From Actinoalloteichus fjordicus (GTDB taxonomy: Bacteria > Actinomycetota > Actinomycetes > Mycobacteriales > Pseudonocardiaceae): 64,000 nt of DNA. Each line of letters begins with the position of its first letter. The stretch's first letter is position 1. This document shows, one piece after another, positions 41,356 through 53,312 of this stretch. The position numbers and the translations under genes were made by a program. Location: NCBI RefSeq assembly GCF_001941625.1, contig NZ_CP016076.1, positions 310,001 through 374,000 of the forward strand, read 5' to 3'. The notes below the pieces were generated by a model that did not search any database, was not told the origin of the DNA, and saw nothing but the letters and a program-made list of their open reading frames with translations.

Positions 41356-43263
41356 GTGACCTGCGAATCCTCGTCTACGTCACAGCGGCTGACGCGCTCG
41401 CAGTGCGGCAGGCGTCGAATCCTCGTCTGGCCGGTGACCGGCCTGGCGCTGCTGGGTCTGTGCGGCCTGGTGCTGCTCGGCGTGACGCATGCCCGCGTGG
41501 GCGCGGTGGCGATGCTGGTGGGCGCGGCCGCCGCCCTGCTGCCGGTCGGCCCGGTGATCGCGACCATCCTCTGGGTGGATCGCTGGGAGCCGGAGCCGCC
41601 GAGGCTGCTCCGCACGGCGTTCCTCTGGGGTGCCTGCGGAGCGACCATCACCGCGTTGCTGATCAACGACACCGCGCAGGTGGTCGGCGAGGCACTGCTG
41701 GGCGCGGGCGGCGGCAACGTCGCCGCGGCCCTGGTCTCGGCCCCGTTGTTCGAGGAGGCGGCCAAGGGACTGTTCGTGCTCGGCGTCTTCCTCCGCCGCC
41801 GACAGGAGTTCGACGGGATCGTGGACGGCATCGTCTACGCCGGGATGACCGGAGTCGGCTTCGCCTTCACCGAGAACATCACCTACTTCGGGCTGGCCTT
41901 CGTCCAAGGCGGTTTCGGCGACGCGACCAGCGGAGTCATCGCGGTGTTCCTGCTGCGCGGCGTCCTCTCGCCGTTCACCCACCCGCTGTTCGGCGCCATG
42001 TTCGGCATCGGCCTCGGCATCGCCGCGATCACGACGCGCAGGCGGCTGCGTGCGGCGGCTCCGCTGATCGGCTATCTGGTCGGGGTCCTGCTGCACGCCC
42101 TCTGGAACGGCGCGGCGGTGCTGGGCGGCGGCCGGGTGTTCCTCGACGTCTACTTCCTGGTGATGGTGCCGATCTTTTTGTCCACCATCGCCCTGGTGCT
42201 GTGGCAGCGTCGTCGGGAGCAGCGGATCGTGGTCGCCCAGCTTCCCGGGTTCGCCGCCGAAGGCTGGATCGCCGCCAGCGAGATCGGCCTGCTCGCCAGC
42301 CTGACCGGTCGAAAGGGGTGGCGGGCGGCCGTCCGTCGTCGCTCCGGGGAGGCGGCGGCCAAGGCCGTGGCCGACTATCAGGCGGCCGTCACGGAACTGG
42401 CCTTCCTCCGAGACCAGAGGGCCAGGGGACGGCCGGTGCAGGCGCCTGCCGCCCGACTCGGGCATGCCGTCGACCACCTCCTGCGCACCAGGGAGGCCGC
42501 GCGTCGATCCCCCGAGGCGCTGGACGTCGCCGCTCGGGACGCCGCGGGCATCCGCAGACTGGCCAGGCCACGTCGCCGTGTCGAGTACGCCGTCACCCGG
42601 CCGATCGGGGATGCCGCCAGGCAGCACGCCGCATCCGCCGCCTCGACACCTCGGATGACCGATGCGCCCCGTGTCCCGGTGCGACCCGTCGAGGCGACGT
42701 GGCCGGGGGGCACCGGCCCCGGGGCGCCGTCTGTGCCGCGCTCCATACCGCCGCAGCCGGCACCGCAGCGAAGCGGAGTATCGGTACCGCAGCGAAGCGG
42801 AGTATCGGCACCGCAGCGAAGCGGAGCGTCGGCACCGCAGCGAAGCGGAGCGTCGATACCGGAGCGAAGCGGAACGGCTCGCACCGAGGTCGGCGGAGAG
42901 CCGATCGCGACACCCGCCGGGCAGCCGGACGGTGACGGGACGTGCGTGCCGACCTCGACGAACTCCGGGCCTGCCGCGCTAGACCGCCGCACTCGACCGC
43001 CCGAGCCGCGTCGGCCGGGGTTCGCCGCTCTTCGACCGGAGTCTGTTGTGTCGGGCGTCCAGCGACTCGATCCCGCCGGTCCGCCTCCCCCTCGGATTCC
43101 GGATCTCGCCGGACCCGGTCTCGCCGAGGACACCGCACCGCTTGCGGACCCACTCGGCACGGACCCGGCCTCGACGGAGACCGCAGGCGCCACGCCTGCG
43201 CCGCGCGTGCCGGAGACGGCGGAGCCGGTCGACCCGGCGGGCGCTCGGTCCGCCGAGGCCTGA
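41356..43263 (+). CDS. PrsW-family intramembrane metalloprotease with long repeat-containing tail
   Basis: 635 residues. The N-terminal half is a multi-helix membrane domain of the PrsW/CAAX-protease type. Metal and catalytic residues: E133-E134-A-A-K137 (EExxxK), FTEN with E173, H209 in HPLFG and H247 in HALWN. In Bacillus, PrsW starts the regulated degradation of an anti-sigma factor; the substrate here is unknown. The C-terminal 320 residues are hydrophilic, with a helical Arg/Ala-rich section, then low-complexity sequence containing an 8-residue repeat (APQRSGVS type, about 469-505). GTG start with TACAGT 8 bases upstream and no Shine-Dalgarno: probably leaderless. Confidence 0.86.
   Translation: MTCESSSTSQRLTRSQCGRRRILVWPVTGLALLGLCGLVLLGVTHARVGAVAMLVGAAAALLPVGPVIATILWVDRWEPEPPRLLRTAFLWGACGATITALLINDTAQVVGEALLGAGGGNVAAALVSAPLFEEAAKGLFVLGVFLRRRQEFDGIVDGIVYAGMTGVGFAFTENITYFGLAFVQGGFGDATSGVIAVFLLRGVLSPFTHPLFGAMFGIGLGIAAITTRRRLRAAAPLIGYLVGVLLHALWNGAAVLGGGRVFLDVYFLVMVPIFLSTIALVLWQRRREQRIVVAQLPGFAAEGWIAASEIGLLASLTGRKGWRAAVRRRSGEAAAKAVADYQAAVTELAFLRDQRARGRPVQAPAARLGHAVDHLLRTREAARRSPEALDVAARDAAGIRRLARPRRRVEYAVTRPIGDAARQHAASAASTPRMTDAPRVPVRPVEATWPGGTGPGAPSVPRSIPPQPAPQRSGVSVPQRSGVSAPQRSGASAPQRSGASIPERSGTARTEVGGEPIATPAGQPDGDGTCVPTSTNSGPAALDRRTRPPEPRRPGFAALRPESVVSGVQRLDPAGPPPPRIPDLAGPGLAEDTAPLADPLGTDPASTETAGATPAPRVPETAEPVDPAGARSAEA
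42760..42873 (+). repeat. 24-bp tandem repeat inside the PrsW-like gene
   Basis: About 4.75 units of GCACCGCAGCGAAGCGGAGY plus RTCG, each encoding Ala-Pro-Gln-Arg-Ser-Gly-(Val/Ala)-Ser. Units differ by one or two bases, indicating recent expansion. In-frame. Confidence 0.85.
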
Positions 43264-43430
43264 CCGACCCGCGTCGTCGAGCTCGCACGCCGAACCCCGC
43301 GTCGGGTCGGGCGGTGAACCTGCTCACCTGGACACGGCGAGCGAGTCCTCCGCCCGCTACGCTCGCCGCCGTCCGGTACCCGCAGGACGAACGGCGGGAC
43401 CGGAACGGCAGGAATGGAGTTTCCACCCAC

Positions 43431-44348
43431 ATGATCGACACCACGCAGGTGCGGCCTGCCAGGCTGGCCGTCGGAGTCGTCTCCGCAGGCCGGGTGGGCG
43501 CGGTGCTGGGCGCCTCGCTGGCCCGCGCAGGCCACGTCGTGGTCGCCACGTCGGCCGTCTCCCGTGACTCGCTGCGACGCGCCGAGGAACTGCTGCCCGG
43601 CGTTCCGGTGCTTCCTCCGGACGAAGTGGTCGCCATGGCGGACCTCGTACTGCTCGCGGTCCCGGACGACGTGCTGCCCGGCCTGGTCAGCGGCCTGATC
43701 GCCACCGGATCGCTGCGGGCGGGCCAGATCGTCGCGCACACCTCGGGCGCCCACGGGGTGGCGGTGTTGGCGGAGGTCGCGAGGATCGGCGCGCTGCCGT
43801 TGGCCCTGCACCCGGTGATGACCTTCACCGGACGCAGCGAGGACCTGGCGCGACTGGCGGCCTGCTGCATCGGGATCACCGCATCGGGTGAGCGAGACTC
43901 GCCCACCGATCCGGGCTGGAGCGTCGGCGAGGCGCTGGTGGTGGAGATCGGTGCGGACCCGGTGTTCATCCCGGAGGCGGCCCGACCGCTGTATCACGCG
44001 GCCCTCGCGCACGGGGCGAACCATCTGATCACGTTGATCACCGAATGCGTCAGCCTCCTCTCGGCGGCCGGGGTCGCTCAGCCGGAACGACTGCTGGGGC
44101 CCTTGTGCAGCGCGGCACTGGACAACGCACTCCGCCACGGCGACCGGGCACTCACCGGGCCGGTGGCCAGGGGCGACCTGAGCACGCTGCGCGCCCACCT
44201 CGACGTCCTCGGCGAGGTCGCGCCTGAGGTGGTGCCGAGTTACCGCGTGCTCGCCGCCCGCACGGCCGAACGGGCGCGGGCGGCCGGAGTGCTCCCCGAG
44301 ACCGCCGCCGCCGAGGTCGCCGACCTGCTCGATGAGGAGAACCGATGA
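43431..44348 (+). CDS. Rossmann-fold DUF2520 protein of the pantothenate operon
   Basis: 305 residues. N-terminal NAD(P)-binding fold ([24 protein letters not shown]), then [16 protein letters not shown], then the DUF2520 helical domain ([28 protein letters not shown]). Homologue of Rv3603c; resembles ketopantoate reductases and F420-type NADP oxidoreductases but has no proven activity. The ATG at 43431 is preceded by GGAG at a somewhat long 11-base spacing. TACGCT at 43358-43363 is the likely -10 for the operon. Its last four bases overlap the panC start (ATGA). Because the next genes make pantothenate, a role in ketopantoate reduction is a reasonable hypothesis. Confidence 0.86.
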   Translation: MIDTTQVRPARLAVGVVSAGRVGAVLGASLARAGHVVVATSAVSRDSLRRAEELLPGVPVLPPDEVVAMADLVLLAVPDDVLPGLVSGLIATGSLRAGQIVAHTSGAHGVAVLAEVARIGALPLALHPVMTFTGRSEDLARLAACCIGITASGERDSPTDPGWSVGEALVVEIGADPVFIPEAARPLYHAALAHGANHLITLITECVSLLSAAGVAQPERLLGPLCSAALDNALRHGDRALTGPVARGDLSTLRAHLDVLGEVAPEVVPSYRVLAARTAERARAAGVLPETAAAEVADLLDEENR

Positions 44349-45310
44349 CCGACGCCCCGGCCGCTGCCGCGCTCTTCCAGCCGGACGGCACCACGGTGCA
44401 CGACGACCCCGCGCAGCTCGCCAGGGTGACGCGGGCCTTGCGGGCCACCGGACGCAAGATCGTCCTGGTCCCGACGATGGGCGCACTGCATCGCGGGCAT
44501 CGCGAGCTGATTCGGCGGGCCCGTCGCATTCCCAACACCGTCGTGGTCGTCTCGATCTTCGTCAACCCGCGCCAGTTCGGCGCGGGAGAGGACTTCACCC
44601 GCTATCCGCGCGACCTGGACGTCGACGTCGCGGTCTGCCGGGACGAGCAGGTCGCGCTGGTCTTCGCCCCCACCGTCGAACAGATGTACGGCTCGGGCGC
44701 CTCCGTCGCGGTGACGCCGGGCGCGTTGGGCTCGGAGCTGGAGGGCGCGAGCCGACCCGGCCACTTCGACGGGGTGCTGACCGTGGTCGCGAAGCTGCTC
44801 AACATCGTCCGGCCGGATTACGCCTTCTTCGGTGAGAAGGACTATCAGCAGCTCGTGCTGCTGCGGCGCATGGGGCGAGAGTTGAACTTCGACGCCTCGA
44901 TCGTGGGCATCCCGACCATCCGTGAGCATGACGGCCTGGCGCTGTCCTCGCGGAACGCCTACCTGGACTCCGACGAGCGCGCCGCCGCCGTCGTCATCTC
45001 GGCAGCCCTGGCCGCCGCGGTGCACGCGGGCACGGCAGGCGCCGACGCGGTGCTGGCCGCCGCCCGGTCCGTGCTGGCCAGTGAGCCTGCTCTCGACCTG
45101 GACTACCTCGAGCTGCGCGACGTTGAACTGAATGCCGCCCCGGAGCGAGGCGAGGCACGACTGTTGGTCGCGGGGCGGATCGGCGGTGTTCGACTGATCG
45201 ACAACACCGCAGTCCGGCTCGGCGAGCCGGATACCTCGGCGGGCCGAGCCATCGATACCGAGGCGGGGCGAGCCCCGGACGAGACGGAGCCTGCCCACGC
45301 GGGCAGCTGA
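44345..45310 (+). CDS. panC: Pantothenate synthetase
   Basis: ATP-dependent condensation of pantoate with beta-alanine. 321 residues. The adenylate-forming motifs are intact: [11 protein letters not shown] (HIGH-like), [47 protein letters not shown] and the KMSKS-like LSSRNAYL. A 30-residue acidic C-terminal extension follows the domain. Starts inside the stop of the DUF2520 gene. Confidence 0.96.
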   Translation: MTDAPAAAALFQPDGTTVHDDPAQLARVTRALRATGRKIVLVPTMGALHRGHRELIRRARRIPNTVVVVSIFVNPRQFGAGEDFTRYPRDLDVDVAVCRDEQVALVFAPTVEQMYGSGASVAVTPGALGSELEGASRPGHFDGVLTVVAKLLNIVRPDYAFFGEKDYQQLVLLRRMGRELNFDASIVGIPTIREHDGLALSSRNAYLDSDERAAAVVISAALAAAVHAGTAGADAVLAAARSVLASEPALDLDYLELRDVELNAAPERGEARLLVAGRIGGVRLIDNTAVRLGEPDTSAGRAIDTEAGRAPDETEPAHAGS

Positions 45311-45360
45311 GAGTCCATCGGCCACCGCGCCCTCCTCGGGCGCGGCAGAGGGGAGAGCAG

Positions 45361-45897
45361 ATGTTGCGGACGATGCTCAAGTCGAAGATCCATCGCGCCA
45401 CCGTCACTCAGGCGGATCTGCATTACGTCGGCTCGGTCACCGTGGACGAAGACCTGATGGACGCCGCCGACCTCCTGGCGGGGGAGCAGGTGGCCATCGT
45501 GGACGTCACCAACGGCGCCCGGCTGGAGACCTACGTCATCCCCGGCGAGCGAGGCACCGGGGTGTTAGGGATCAACGGCGCCGCCGCCCACCTGGTACAC
45601 CCCGGCGACCTGGTGATCCTCATCGCCTACGGGCTGATGGACGCGGCCGAGATCCGCGAGCACCGGCCCTCGGTGGTCTTCGTCGACTCGCACAACAAGG
45701 TGGTCACCCGAGACGACGACCCGGCGGGAGTCCCGGCGGACTCCGGGCTGAAGTCGGGGGCGGTGACCGCGGGCCCGCCGGTCACGGGGCCCGCGACCGG
45801 CACGGGCAGGCCTGCCCAGGCCGCCGAGGACCGAGCGGCAGGCGCGGAGACCGACGACGCGGCCCGGCTGGACGCTCTGCTGCAGTCCGAACGCTGA
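45361..45897 (+). CDS. panD: Aspartate 1-decarboxylase (pyruvoyl enzyme)
   Basis: Makes beta-alanine from aspartate for PanC. 178 residues. The zymogen self-cleaves between Gly24 and Ser25 (HYVGSVTVD) to create the pyruvoyl group; other active-site features are K9 and the [10 protein letters not shown] and NGAAAHLV segments. About 50 residues of Ala/Gly/Thr-rich tail extend beyond the usual 127, a feature also seen in mycobacteria though shorter there. Ribosome site GAGGGGAGAG upstream. Confidence 0.95.
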   Translation: MLRTMLKSKIHRATVTQADLHYVGSVTVDEDLMDAADLLAGEQVAIVDVTNGARLETYVIPGERGTGVLGINGAAAHLVHPGDLVILIAYGLMDAAEIREHRPSVVFVDSHNKVVTRDDDPAGVPADSGLKSGAVTAGPPVTGPATGTGRPAQAAEDRAAGAETDDAARLDALLQSER

Positions 45898-45940
45898 CCC
45901 GGCCACGAGGCCAGCGCGCGCACGAAGGGAAGGACCTCCG

Positions 45941-46726
45941 GTGCTGTTCGCCATCGACGTCGGGAACACCAACATCGTGCTCGGCCTGTACGAGGGCGAG
46001 GGTGCGGACGCGCGGCTCATCCGGGACTGGCGGATGCGCACCGACGCCAGGGCCACGGCCGACGAGATCGCGCTGACGATGCGGGGACTGCTCGGCGATC
46101 ATGCCGAGGAGATCACCGGCATCTCCGCCCTGTCCACGGTCCCCGCCGTGCTGCGTGAGCTGCGCGTGATGCTCGCCCGCTACTACGCCGACGTGCCGAC
46201 GCTGATCGTGCAGCCGGGGGTGCGCACCGGGGTCCCGCTGCTGGTGGACAACCCCAAGGAGGTCGGCGGCGACCGGGTCGTCAACACGCTGGCCGCCCAT
46301 CACCTCTTCGGCACCGCCTGCGTGGTCGTCGACTTTGGCACCTCCACCAACATCGACGTGATCTCGGCCAGGGGCGAGTTCCTCGGCGGCGTGTTCGCCC
46401 CCGGCATCGAGATCTCGGTGGACGCGCTCGCGTCGCGGGCGGCCCAACTGCGCAAGGTCGAGCTGATCCGTCCGCGCCACGTGATCGGCAAGAACACCGT
46501 CGAATGTCTGCAGGCGGGCATCCTCTACGGCTTCGCCGGGCAGGTCGACGGGCTGGTGCGGCGCATCAGCGCCGAGTTGGCCGCGACGGAGCGAGGACCG
46601 ATCACCGTGCTCGCGACCGGCGGGCTGGCGCCCCTGGTGCTCGGCGAGTCGGAGACGATCGCCGAGCACGTGCCCGATCTCACCCTGATCGGATTGCGGC
46701 TGGTCTACGAGCGCAACGTGCTCTGA
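45941..46726 (+). CDS. coaX: Type III pantothenate kinase
   Basis: First step of CoA synthesis from pantothenate. 261 residues, ASKHA fold: phosphate-1 motif [14 protein letters not shown], pantothenate-binding [16 protein letters not shown], catalytic Asp region [12 protein letters not shown], and [18 protein letters not shown] start behind GAAGGGAAGGA. Completes the run panC-panD-coaX, giving a pantothenate-to-phosphopantothenate cassette. Confidence 0.95.
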   Translation: MLFAIDVGNTNIVLGLYEGEGADARLIRDWRMRTDARATADEIALTMRGLLGDHAEEITGISALSTVPAVLRELRVMLARYYADVPTLIVQPGVRTGVPLLVDNPKEVGGDRVVNTLAAHHLFGTACVVVDFGTSTNIDVISARGEFLGGVFAPGIEISVDALASRAAQLRKVELIRPRHVIGKNTVECLQAGILYGFAGQVDGLVRRISAELAATERGPITVLATGGLAPLVLGESETIAEHVPDLTLIGLRLVYERNVL

Positions 46727-46835
46727 GCGGCGGCCCGCGTCGCGCTCGGCCGCGCCCGCGAGCGGTACCGTCGATCGATGCCGGACGGCAACCCGTCGTC
46801 CGGGCGTGTCCGCCCGACGCCTACGCTGTGTCTCC

Positions 46836-48347
46836 GTGAACGCCATTCCGGAGAACGACGCCACGACCAGCGAGGACACCCTTCCCGAGCAGATGCGTAT
46901 CCGTCGGGAGAAGCGGTCGCGGTTGCTCGAATCCGGCACGGAACCGTATCCGGTCGTGCTTCCGGTCACACATGCTCTCGCCGACATCAGGGCGAAGCAC
47001 ACCGGACTCGCACCCGACACTGCCACGGGCGAGATCGTCGGCATCGCGGGCCGGGTGATGTTCCTGCGAAACACTGGAAAGCTGTGTTTCGCCACCTTGC
47101 GTTCCGGCGACGGCTCCGAACTGCAGGCGATGCTCAGCCTCGGTCAGATCGGCGCGGAGGCATTGGCAGCCTGGAAGGGCGATATCGATCTCGGCGACCA
47201 TGTCTTCGTACACGGCGAGGTCATCACGTCGCGTCGAGGCGAGCTCTCGGTGATGGCCGATGAATGGCGGCTCGCCGCGAAGGCACTGCGGCCGCTTCCG
47301 GTCGTGCACAAGGAGCTGAGCGAGGAGACGCGGGTTCGGCAGCGTTACGTCGATCTGATCGTCCGGCCGCAGGCGCGGCACATCGTCGAGGTCCGGGCTG
47401 CAGTCGTGCGCTCGCTGCGGGAATCCTTCCACCGGCACGGTTACACCGAGGTCGAGACCCCGATGTTGCAGACGCTCTACGGCGGTGCGGCGGCTCGGCC
47501 CTTCCAGACGCACTCGAATGCCTTCGACATCGACCTCTACCTGCGAATCGCGCCGGAGCTGTATCTCAAGCGCTGTGTGGTGGGCGGAATCGAGCGGGTC
47601 TTCGAGATCAATAGGAACTTCCGCAACGAGGGCAGTGACTCCTCGCACTCGCCCGAATTCGCCATGACCGAGTTCTACCAGGCGTATAGCGACTACCACG
47701 GTATGGCGACCCTGACCAGGGAACTCATCCAGGACGCGGCCAAGGCGGCCTGTGGCGGGGAGGTCGTCACGCTGGCCGACGGCAGCGAGTACGACCTGTC
47801 CGGGGAATGGACCTGGCTCAGCATGTACGGGTCTCTTTCCGAGGCACTCGGCGAAGAGGTGACGCCGGACACAGCGGTGGCGCGGTTGCGGGAGTGGGCG
47901 ACCAAGCACGAGTTGGAACCGCACCCGGCTCATGGTCACGGCAAGCTGGTCGAGGAGCTGTGGGAGCATCTGATCGGGGATCAGCTGCACGAGCCGAGCT
48001 TCGTGAAGGATTTTCCGATCGAGACCTCGCCGTTGACTCGGCAGCATCGCACCGATCCCGGTGTCGCGGAGAAGTGGGATCTGTATATCCGAGGCTTCGA
48101 GCTCGCCACCGGCTACTCGGAACTCGTCGACCCGGTCGTGGAGCGGGAACGCCTGGAGGCCCAGGCCCTGCTCGCGGCGGGCGGCGATGTCGAGGCCATG
48201 CGGCTGGATGAGGACTTCCTGCGTGCGCTGGAGTACGGAATGCCGCCTAGTGGGGGCGTCGGAATGGGCGTCGATCGTTTGTTGATGGCGTTGACCGGTG
48301 CCGGTATCCGGGAGACGATCCTGTTTCCGCTGGTCCGTCCGGAATGA
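46836..48347 (+). CDS. lysS: Lysyl-tRNA synthetase, class II
   Basis: Charges tRNA-Lys. 503 residues. The N-terminal OB fold is [21 protein letters not shown]. The class II motifs are motif 1 ([15 protein letters not shown]), motif 2 ([20 protein letters not shown]) and motif 3 ([15 protein letters not shown]). GTG start at 46836; TACGCT lies 8 bases upstream and there is no ribosome site, so the mRNA is probably leaderless. The local GC is slightly lower than that of neighbouring genes. The frame extends to 46806 but without support. The position between coaX and lsr2 matches Rv3598c. Confidence 0.95.
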   Translation: MNAIPENDATTSEDTLPEQMRIRREKRSRLLESGTEPYPVVLPVTHALADIRAKHTGLAPDTATGEIVGIAGRVMFLRNTGKLCFATLRSGDGSELQAMLSLGQIGAEALAAWKGDIDLGDHVFVHGEVITSRRGELSVMADEWRLAAKALRPLPVVHKELSEETRVRQRYVDLIVRPQARHIVEVRAAVVRSLRESFHRHGYTEVETPMLQTLYGGAAARPFQTHSNAFDIDLYLRIAPELYLKRCVVGGIERVFEINRNFRNEGSDSSHSPEFAMTEFYQAYSDYHGMATLTRELIQDAAKAACGGEVVTLADGSEYDLSGEWTWLSMYGSLSEALGEEVTPDTAVARLREWATKHELEPHPAHGHGKLVEELWEHLIGDQLHEPSFVKDFPIETSPLTRQHRTDPGVAEKWDLYIRGFELATGYSELVDPVVERERLEAQALLAAGGDVEAMRLDEDFLRALEYGMPPSGGVGMGVDRLLMALTGAGIRETILFPLVRPE

Positions 48348-48505
48348 GCCGTCGCCGATCGGCGGCTGCGGGCGCTGATCGGCCGGACGGAGTCCTTAGC
48401 GTCCGTTAGATCTAAGGGTGACCAGATCCATTTCTGCGGTAATATCGGCCGAAATGAGGCACGTGGGCAGCCTCGTCAGATCTTTTCGGTGGAAGGACAT
48501 GGGTC

Positions 48506-48853
48506 ATGGCACAGAAGGTCACCGTCACACTGGTCGATGACTTGGACGGTTCCAAGGCAGATGAGACGGTCGAGTTCACATTCGACGGAGCCGCTTACCA
48601 GATCGACCTTTCCGCGACGAATGCCGGGGCACTGCGGGATGCGCTCGCCGGTTTCGTCGGACACGCTCGCCGCTCCGGCGGCCGCAAGCGCAACGTGCGT
48701 CCCGGCGCTCGTCCGGACGGCGGCAGCACGGCGGCGGGTGATCGCGAGCAGAACCAGGCGATCCGCGAGTGGGCGCGCAAGCGGGGCATGAAGGTGTCGG
48801 ACCGAGGCCGCATCCCGGCCGAGGTCATCGACGCCTACCACGAGGCGAACTGA
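48506..48853 (+). CDS. lsr2: Lsr2 nucleoid-associated xenogeneic silencer
   Basis: Functional analogue of H-NS; binds and bridges AT-rich DNA. 115 residues. The N-terminal dimerisation region is [36 protein letters not shown] basic linker follows, then the DNA-binding domain with the AT-hook-like RGR at 100-102 ([18 protein letters not shown]). ATG behind GGAAGGA. TAATAT near 48440-48445 is a good -10, and the upstream region contains the palindrome TTAGATCTAA (48406-48415) and is locally AT-rich, which would allow autoregulation. Confidence 0.95.
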   Translation: MAQKVTVTLVDDLDGSKADETVEFTFDGAAYQIDLSATNAGALRDALAGFVGHARRSGGRKRNVRPGARPDGGSTAAGDREQNQAIREWARKRGMKVSDRGRIPAEVIDAYHEAN

Positions 48854-49145
48854 CTCCACGCCCTGGAGCAGACGGCCTGCGTCGCCAGGCCATGACGGGC
48901 GTCGTAGCCGCCACCGCGCCGCAGAGAACCGCCGGGTGCGTACCTGGTGAGGACGATGGGCACGTCCTCTCGGGGCCGCTCGTCGGGTTCCCCGGTGCTT
49001 CTTTGACGCCTGTGCGACAGGTCATGCGTGGACGAGACGGGCTCGTCGGCCGGCCCTGGCGGGTCTCGACCCGCCGAGCAGGCGGGCGGGCCCGTTGCCG
49101 TTTCTGGCCGCCGCCGAGCTCGTCGTCGAGGCCGTCGCCCGGTTA
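48854..49145. other. Convergent intergenic region with hairpin
   Basis: Between lsr2 and fhuF. A perfect 7-bp stem GGCGGGT (49058-49064) with ACCCGCC (49069-49075) and a 4-base loop is a likely terminator for one or both genes. Nothing else recognised. Confidence 0.5.
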
Positions 49146-50018
49146 TCAGCCCAGCTCGCGCACTCGCCTGGCGCGTTCCTCCGCACCGACGCGGGGACAG
49201 GTGGTGCAGGCCTGCGGCGAACCGGGCAGGGCGTAGTGGAAGCAGCAGCTCTCCCTGCGTCGCGTCCAGCGGTCTTCGCCGTCGGCGCCGGGGACTCGAT
49301 ACATCGTCGAGAGAGCGGTGAAGGGGTCGGCCTCCGTGCCGAAGACGAGGGCGGCATCGGCGACGCCGCGGTCCTCGTCGCCGCACATCTGGCCGCTCAG
49401 CCACAGTGTGGTGTCGAGCACGTCGGTTGCGGCCGCCCAGAGCATCCGCCTGCCGAGGCGGGTGCCGGGGGCGAACGCGGCCACGAAGCGCGCGGCGTGA
49501 CCGGCGAATCGGGCGCGCAGCAGTACGGCGAGGGCCTGTTCGTCTGCCACGACGGTGGCCGACGGGTCGTCGGCGTCCGGGTCGTCGGGCAGGCAGGCGA
49601 AGGCATCGCCGGTCAGCGCGATCCCGTCGAGGTGCGGCCTGCCTGCGGCAAGGCGGAAGGCGGTGTCCTCCGGGCGCAGCGACGGCACGCGACGCGCCGT
49701 GTGAAAGAGCAGTGCGCCGAGATATCCGGGCACGCTCAGATACCAGGACATCACGTAGCCCGCGGTGGTCCGCTCGGGTGCCGCGCCGTAGTTCTCGGTG
49801 AGCCAGCCGCCCAGCACCTCACGCCATCGGGTGAAGGCCGCCGGGTCGTCGAGCAGCGAGGAGCAGCGCGACCAGTCCTCGCCGATCGAGGCATCGCCGT
49901 GTCGGGCCTCCAGCCATGGCGGGAGGCCGAGCCGCGCGACGGACTCGGCCAGTGCCGAGCGCCGACCTGCGGCGATGGCCGGGCCGCGAGGCGCTGACCT
50001 GCGAAAGGCCGTCGTCAT
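49146..50018 (-). CDS. fhuF: FhuF-like siderophore-iron reductase
   Basis: Predicted to reduce ferric siderophores in the cytoplasm to release iron. 290 residues. The C-terminus carries the unusual [2Fe-2S] motif of the family, Cys-Cys-x11-Cys-x2-Cys (CCFHYALPGSPQACTTC). The middle region RRMLWAAATDVLDTTLWLSG is typical of the family. Start chosen at ATG 50018 with GGAGCAGG upstream; the frame is open to 50201. An iron box at 50119-50137 overlaps a possible -10, so repression by a DtxR/IdeR protein under iron sufficiency is expected. No siderophore transporter or synthesis genes lie next to it. Confidence 0.85.
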   Translation of the reverse strand: MTTAFRRSAPRGPAIAAGRRSALAESVARLGLPPWLEARHGDASIGEDWSRCSSLLDDPAAFTRWREVLGGWLTENYGAAPERTTAGYVMSWYLSVPGYLGALLFHTARRVPSLRPEDTAFRLAAGRPHLDGIALTGDAFACLPDDPDADDPSATVVADEQALAVLLRARFAGHAARFVAAFAPGTRLGRRMLWAAATDVLDTTLWLSGQMCGDEDRGVADAALVFGTEADPFTALSTMYRVPGADGEDRWTRRRESCCFHYALPGSPQACTTCPRVGAEERARRVRELG

Positions 50019-50118
50019 CGGCCTGCTCCACGGCCTGTGTCGGCGGCGCTGATCGGCACGATGTCTCACCTTCGTCGATGACGACCCCTCGGAGTCCGGC
50101 GTCGTCTGCGGGAACTTG

Positions 50119-50137
50119 TCAGGCTTGCCTAAGCTTA
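50119..50137 (-). promoter_or_regulatory. Iron box (DtxR/IdeR/DmdR operator) upstream of fhuF
   Basis: In the fhuF direction: TAAGCTTAGGCAAGCCTGA, 14 of 19 positions matching TTAGGTTAGGCTAACCTAA, with the palindromic core AGGCAAGCCT. It lies 100 bases before the fhuF ATG and includes TAAGCT, a possible -10. Confidence 0.65.
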
Positions 50138-50206
50138 TCTGGTCGGCCGATCCGGCCTCCGCGACGGGAGCGGACCGGTGGGCGGCGCGCACGGCCGACA
50201 CGAAGC

Positions 50207-50224
50207 GTGTTCGCTCTCAGCGGA
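50207..50224 (+). promoter_or_regulatory. Candidate ClgR operator upstream of clpC
   Basis: TGTTCGCTCTCAGCGGAC contains CGC-N5-GCG and matches the published ClgR motif WNNWCGCYNANRGCGWWS at all but two specified positions. It is about 225 bases before the clpC ATG. clpC is a ClgR target in corynebacteria, mycobacteria and streptomycetes. Confidence 0.5.
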
Positions 50225-50449
50225 CATCGCCCCTGCGGGGGCCTGACCAGGAATGGGGCCGGGTCACCCTGCGTTGTGGGGGGTGCGAGTGCTGCAGAAC
50301 GGCGCACCAGAAGCCGACACGAACTCGATGTCACGGTAATGCCGACTACAGTGGTTGTTAGGGTGCCGACCCCGTCACAGAGCGCCAGGGACCGATTCAC
50401 TGGTGTGTGGCCGGGCGAGAGCCGCTGCCGCCGCTGTCGAGGAGTGCGA

Positions 50450-53005
<2,556 letters not shown>

Positions 53006-53024
53006 CTCGATGAACTAGCTCCTC

Positions 53025-53061
53025 CGACGGGGCCGATGCCGAGCAGGCATCGGCCCCGTCG
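53025..53061 (+). terminator. Terminator after clpC
   Basis: Perfect 16-bp stem, CGACGGGGCCGATGCC (53025-53040) with its complement at 53046-53061, loop GAGCA. Confidence 0.85.
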
Positions 53062-53312
53062 CATGTCCGGGGCCCGATCGAGGCGTCAGTGCCTCAACCG
53101 GGCGGTATCGTCGTACGGGACCTACGGCAGCAGCAAAGGCAGGAATACGCAGGGGCGGAAGGCGCAGGCGTTGATGAGCCGAGGACGCCTCGAAGGCGGC
53201 TCGGCAGGACATCACCGAGCGGGTCGGGTCTTGCGGTCAGCCGGAGCACAGTTCGCAGGCCGGCTCGGCCTGCCGGGACGAGCGCGGCGATCGATGGTCG
53301 AGAATCAGCGGC
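53062..53312. other. Region upstream of the EEP gene
   Basis: About 250 bases without a convincing gene or promoter element. Confidence 0.35.

Larger units (their letters stand above)
50019..50449. other. Divergent fhuF-clpC regulatory region
   Basis: Contains the iron box and the candidate ClgR site. No gene. AGGAG at 50440-50444 is the clpC ribosome site. TACAGT near 50345-50350 is a possible clpC -10. Confidence 0.5.

Noticed and set aside
42760-42873. Regular 24-bp repeats as a possible CRISPR array
   Set aside because: The units are contiguous with no spacers, keep the reading frame and encode an 8-residue repeat in the PrsW tail; no cas genes nearby.
43021-43430. Open frame extending the DUF2520 gene upstream to 42942
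   Set aside because: It overlaps the PrsW coding region out of frame and the Rossmann fold begins just after the ATG at 43431.
48406-48415. TTAGATCTAA as a dedicated operator for lsr2
   Set aside because: Too short and isolated to claim; mentioned only as part of the AT-rich lsr2 leader.
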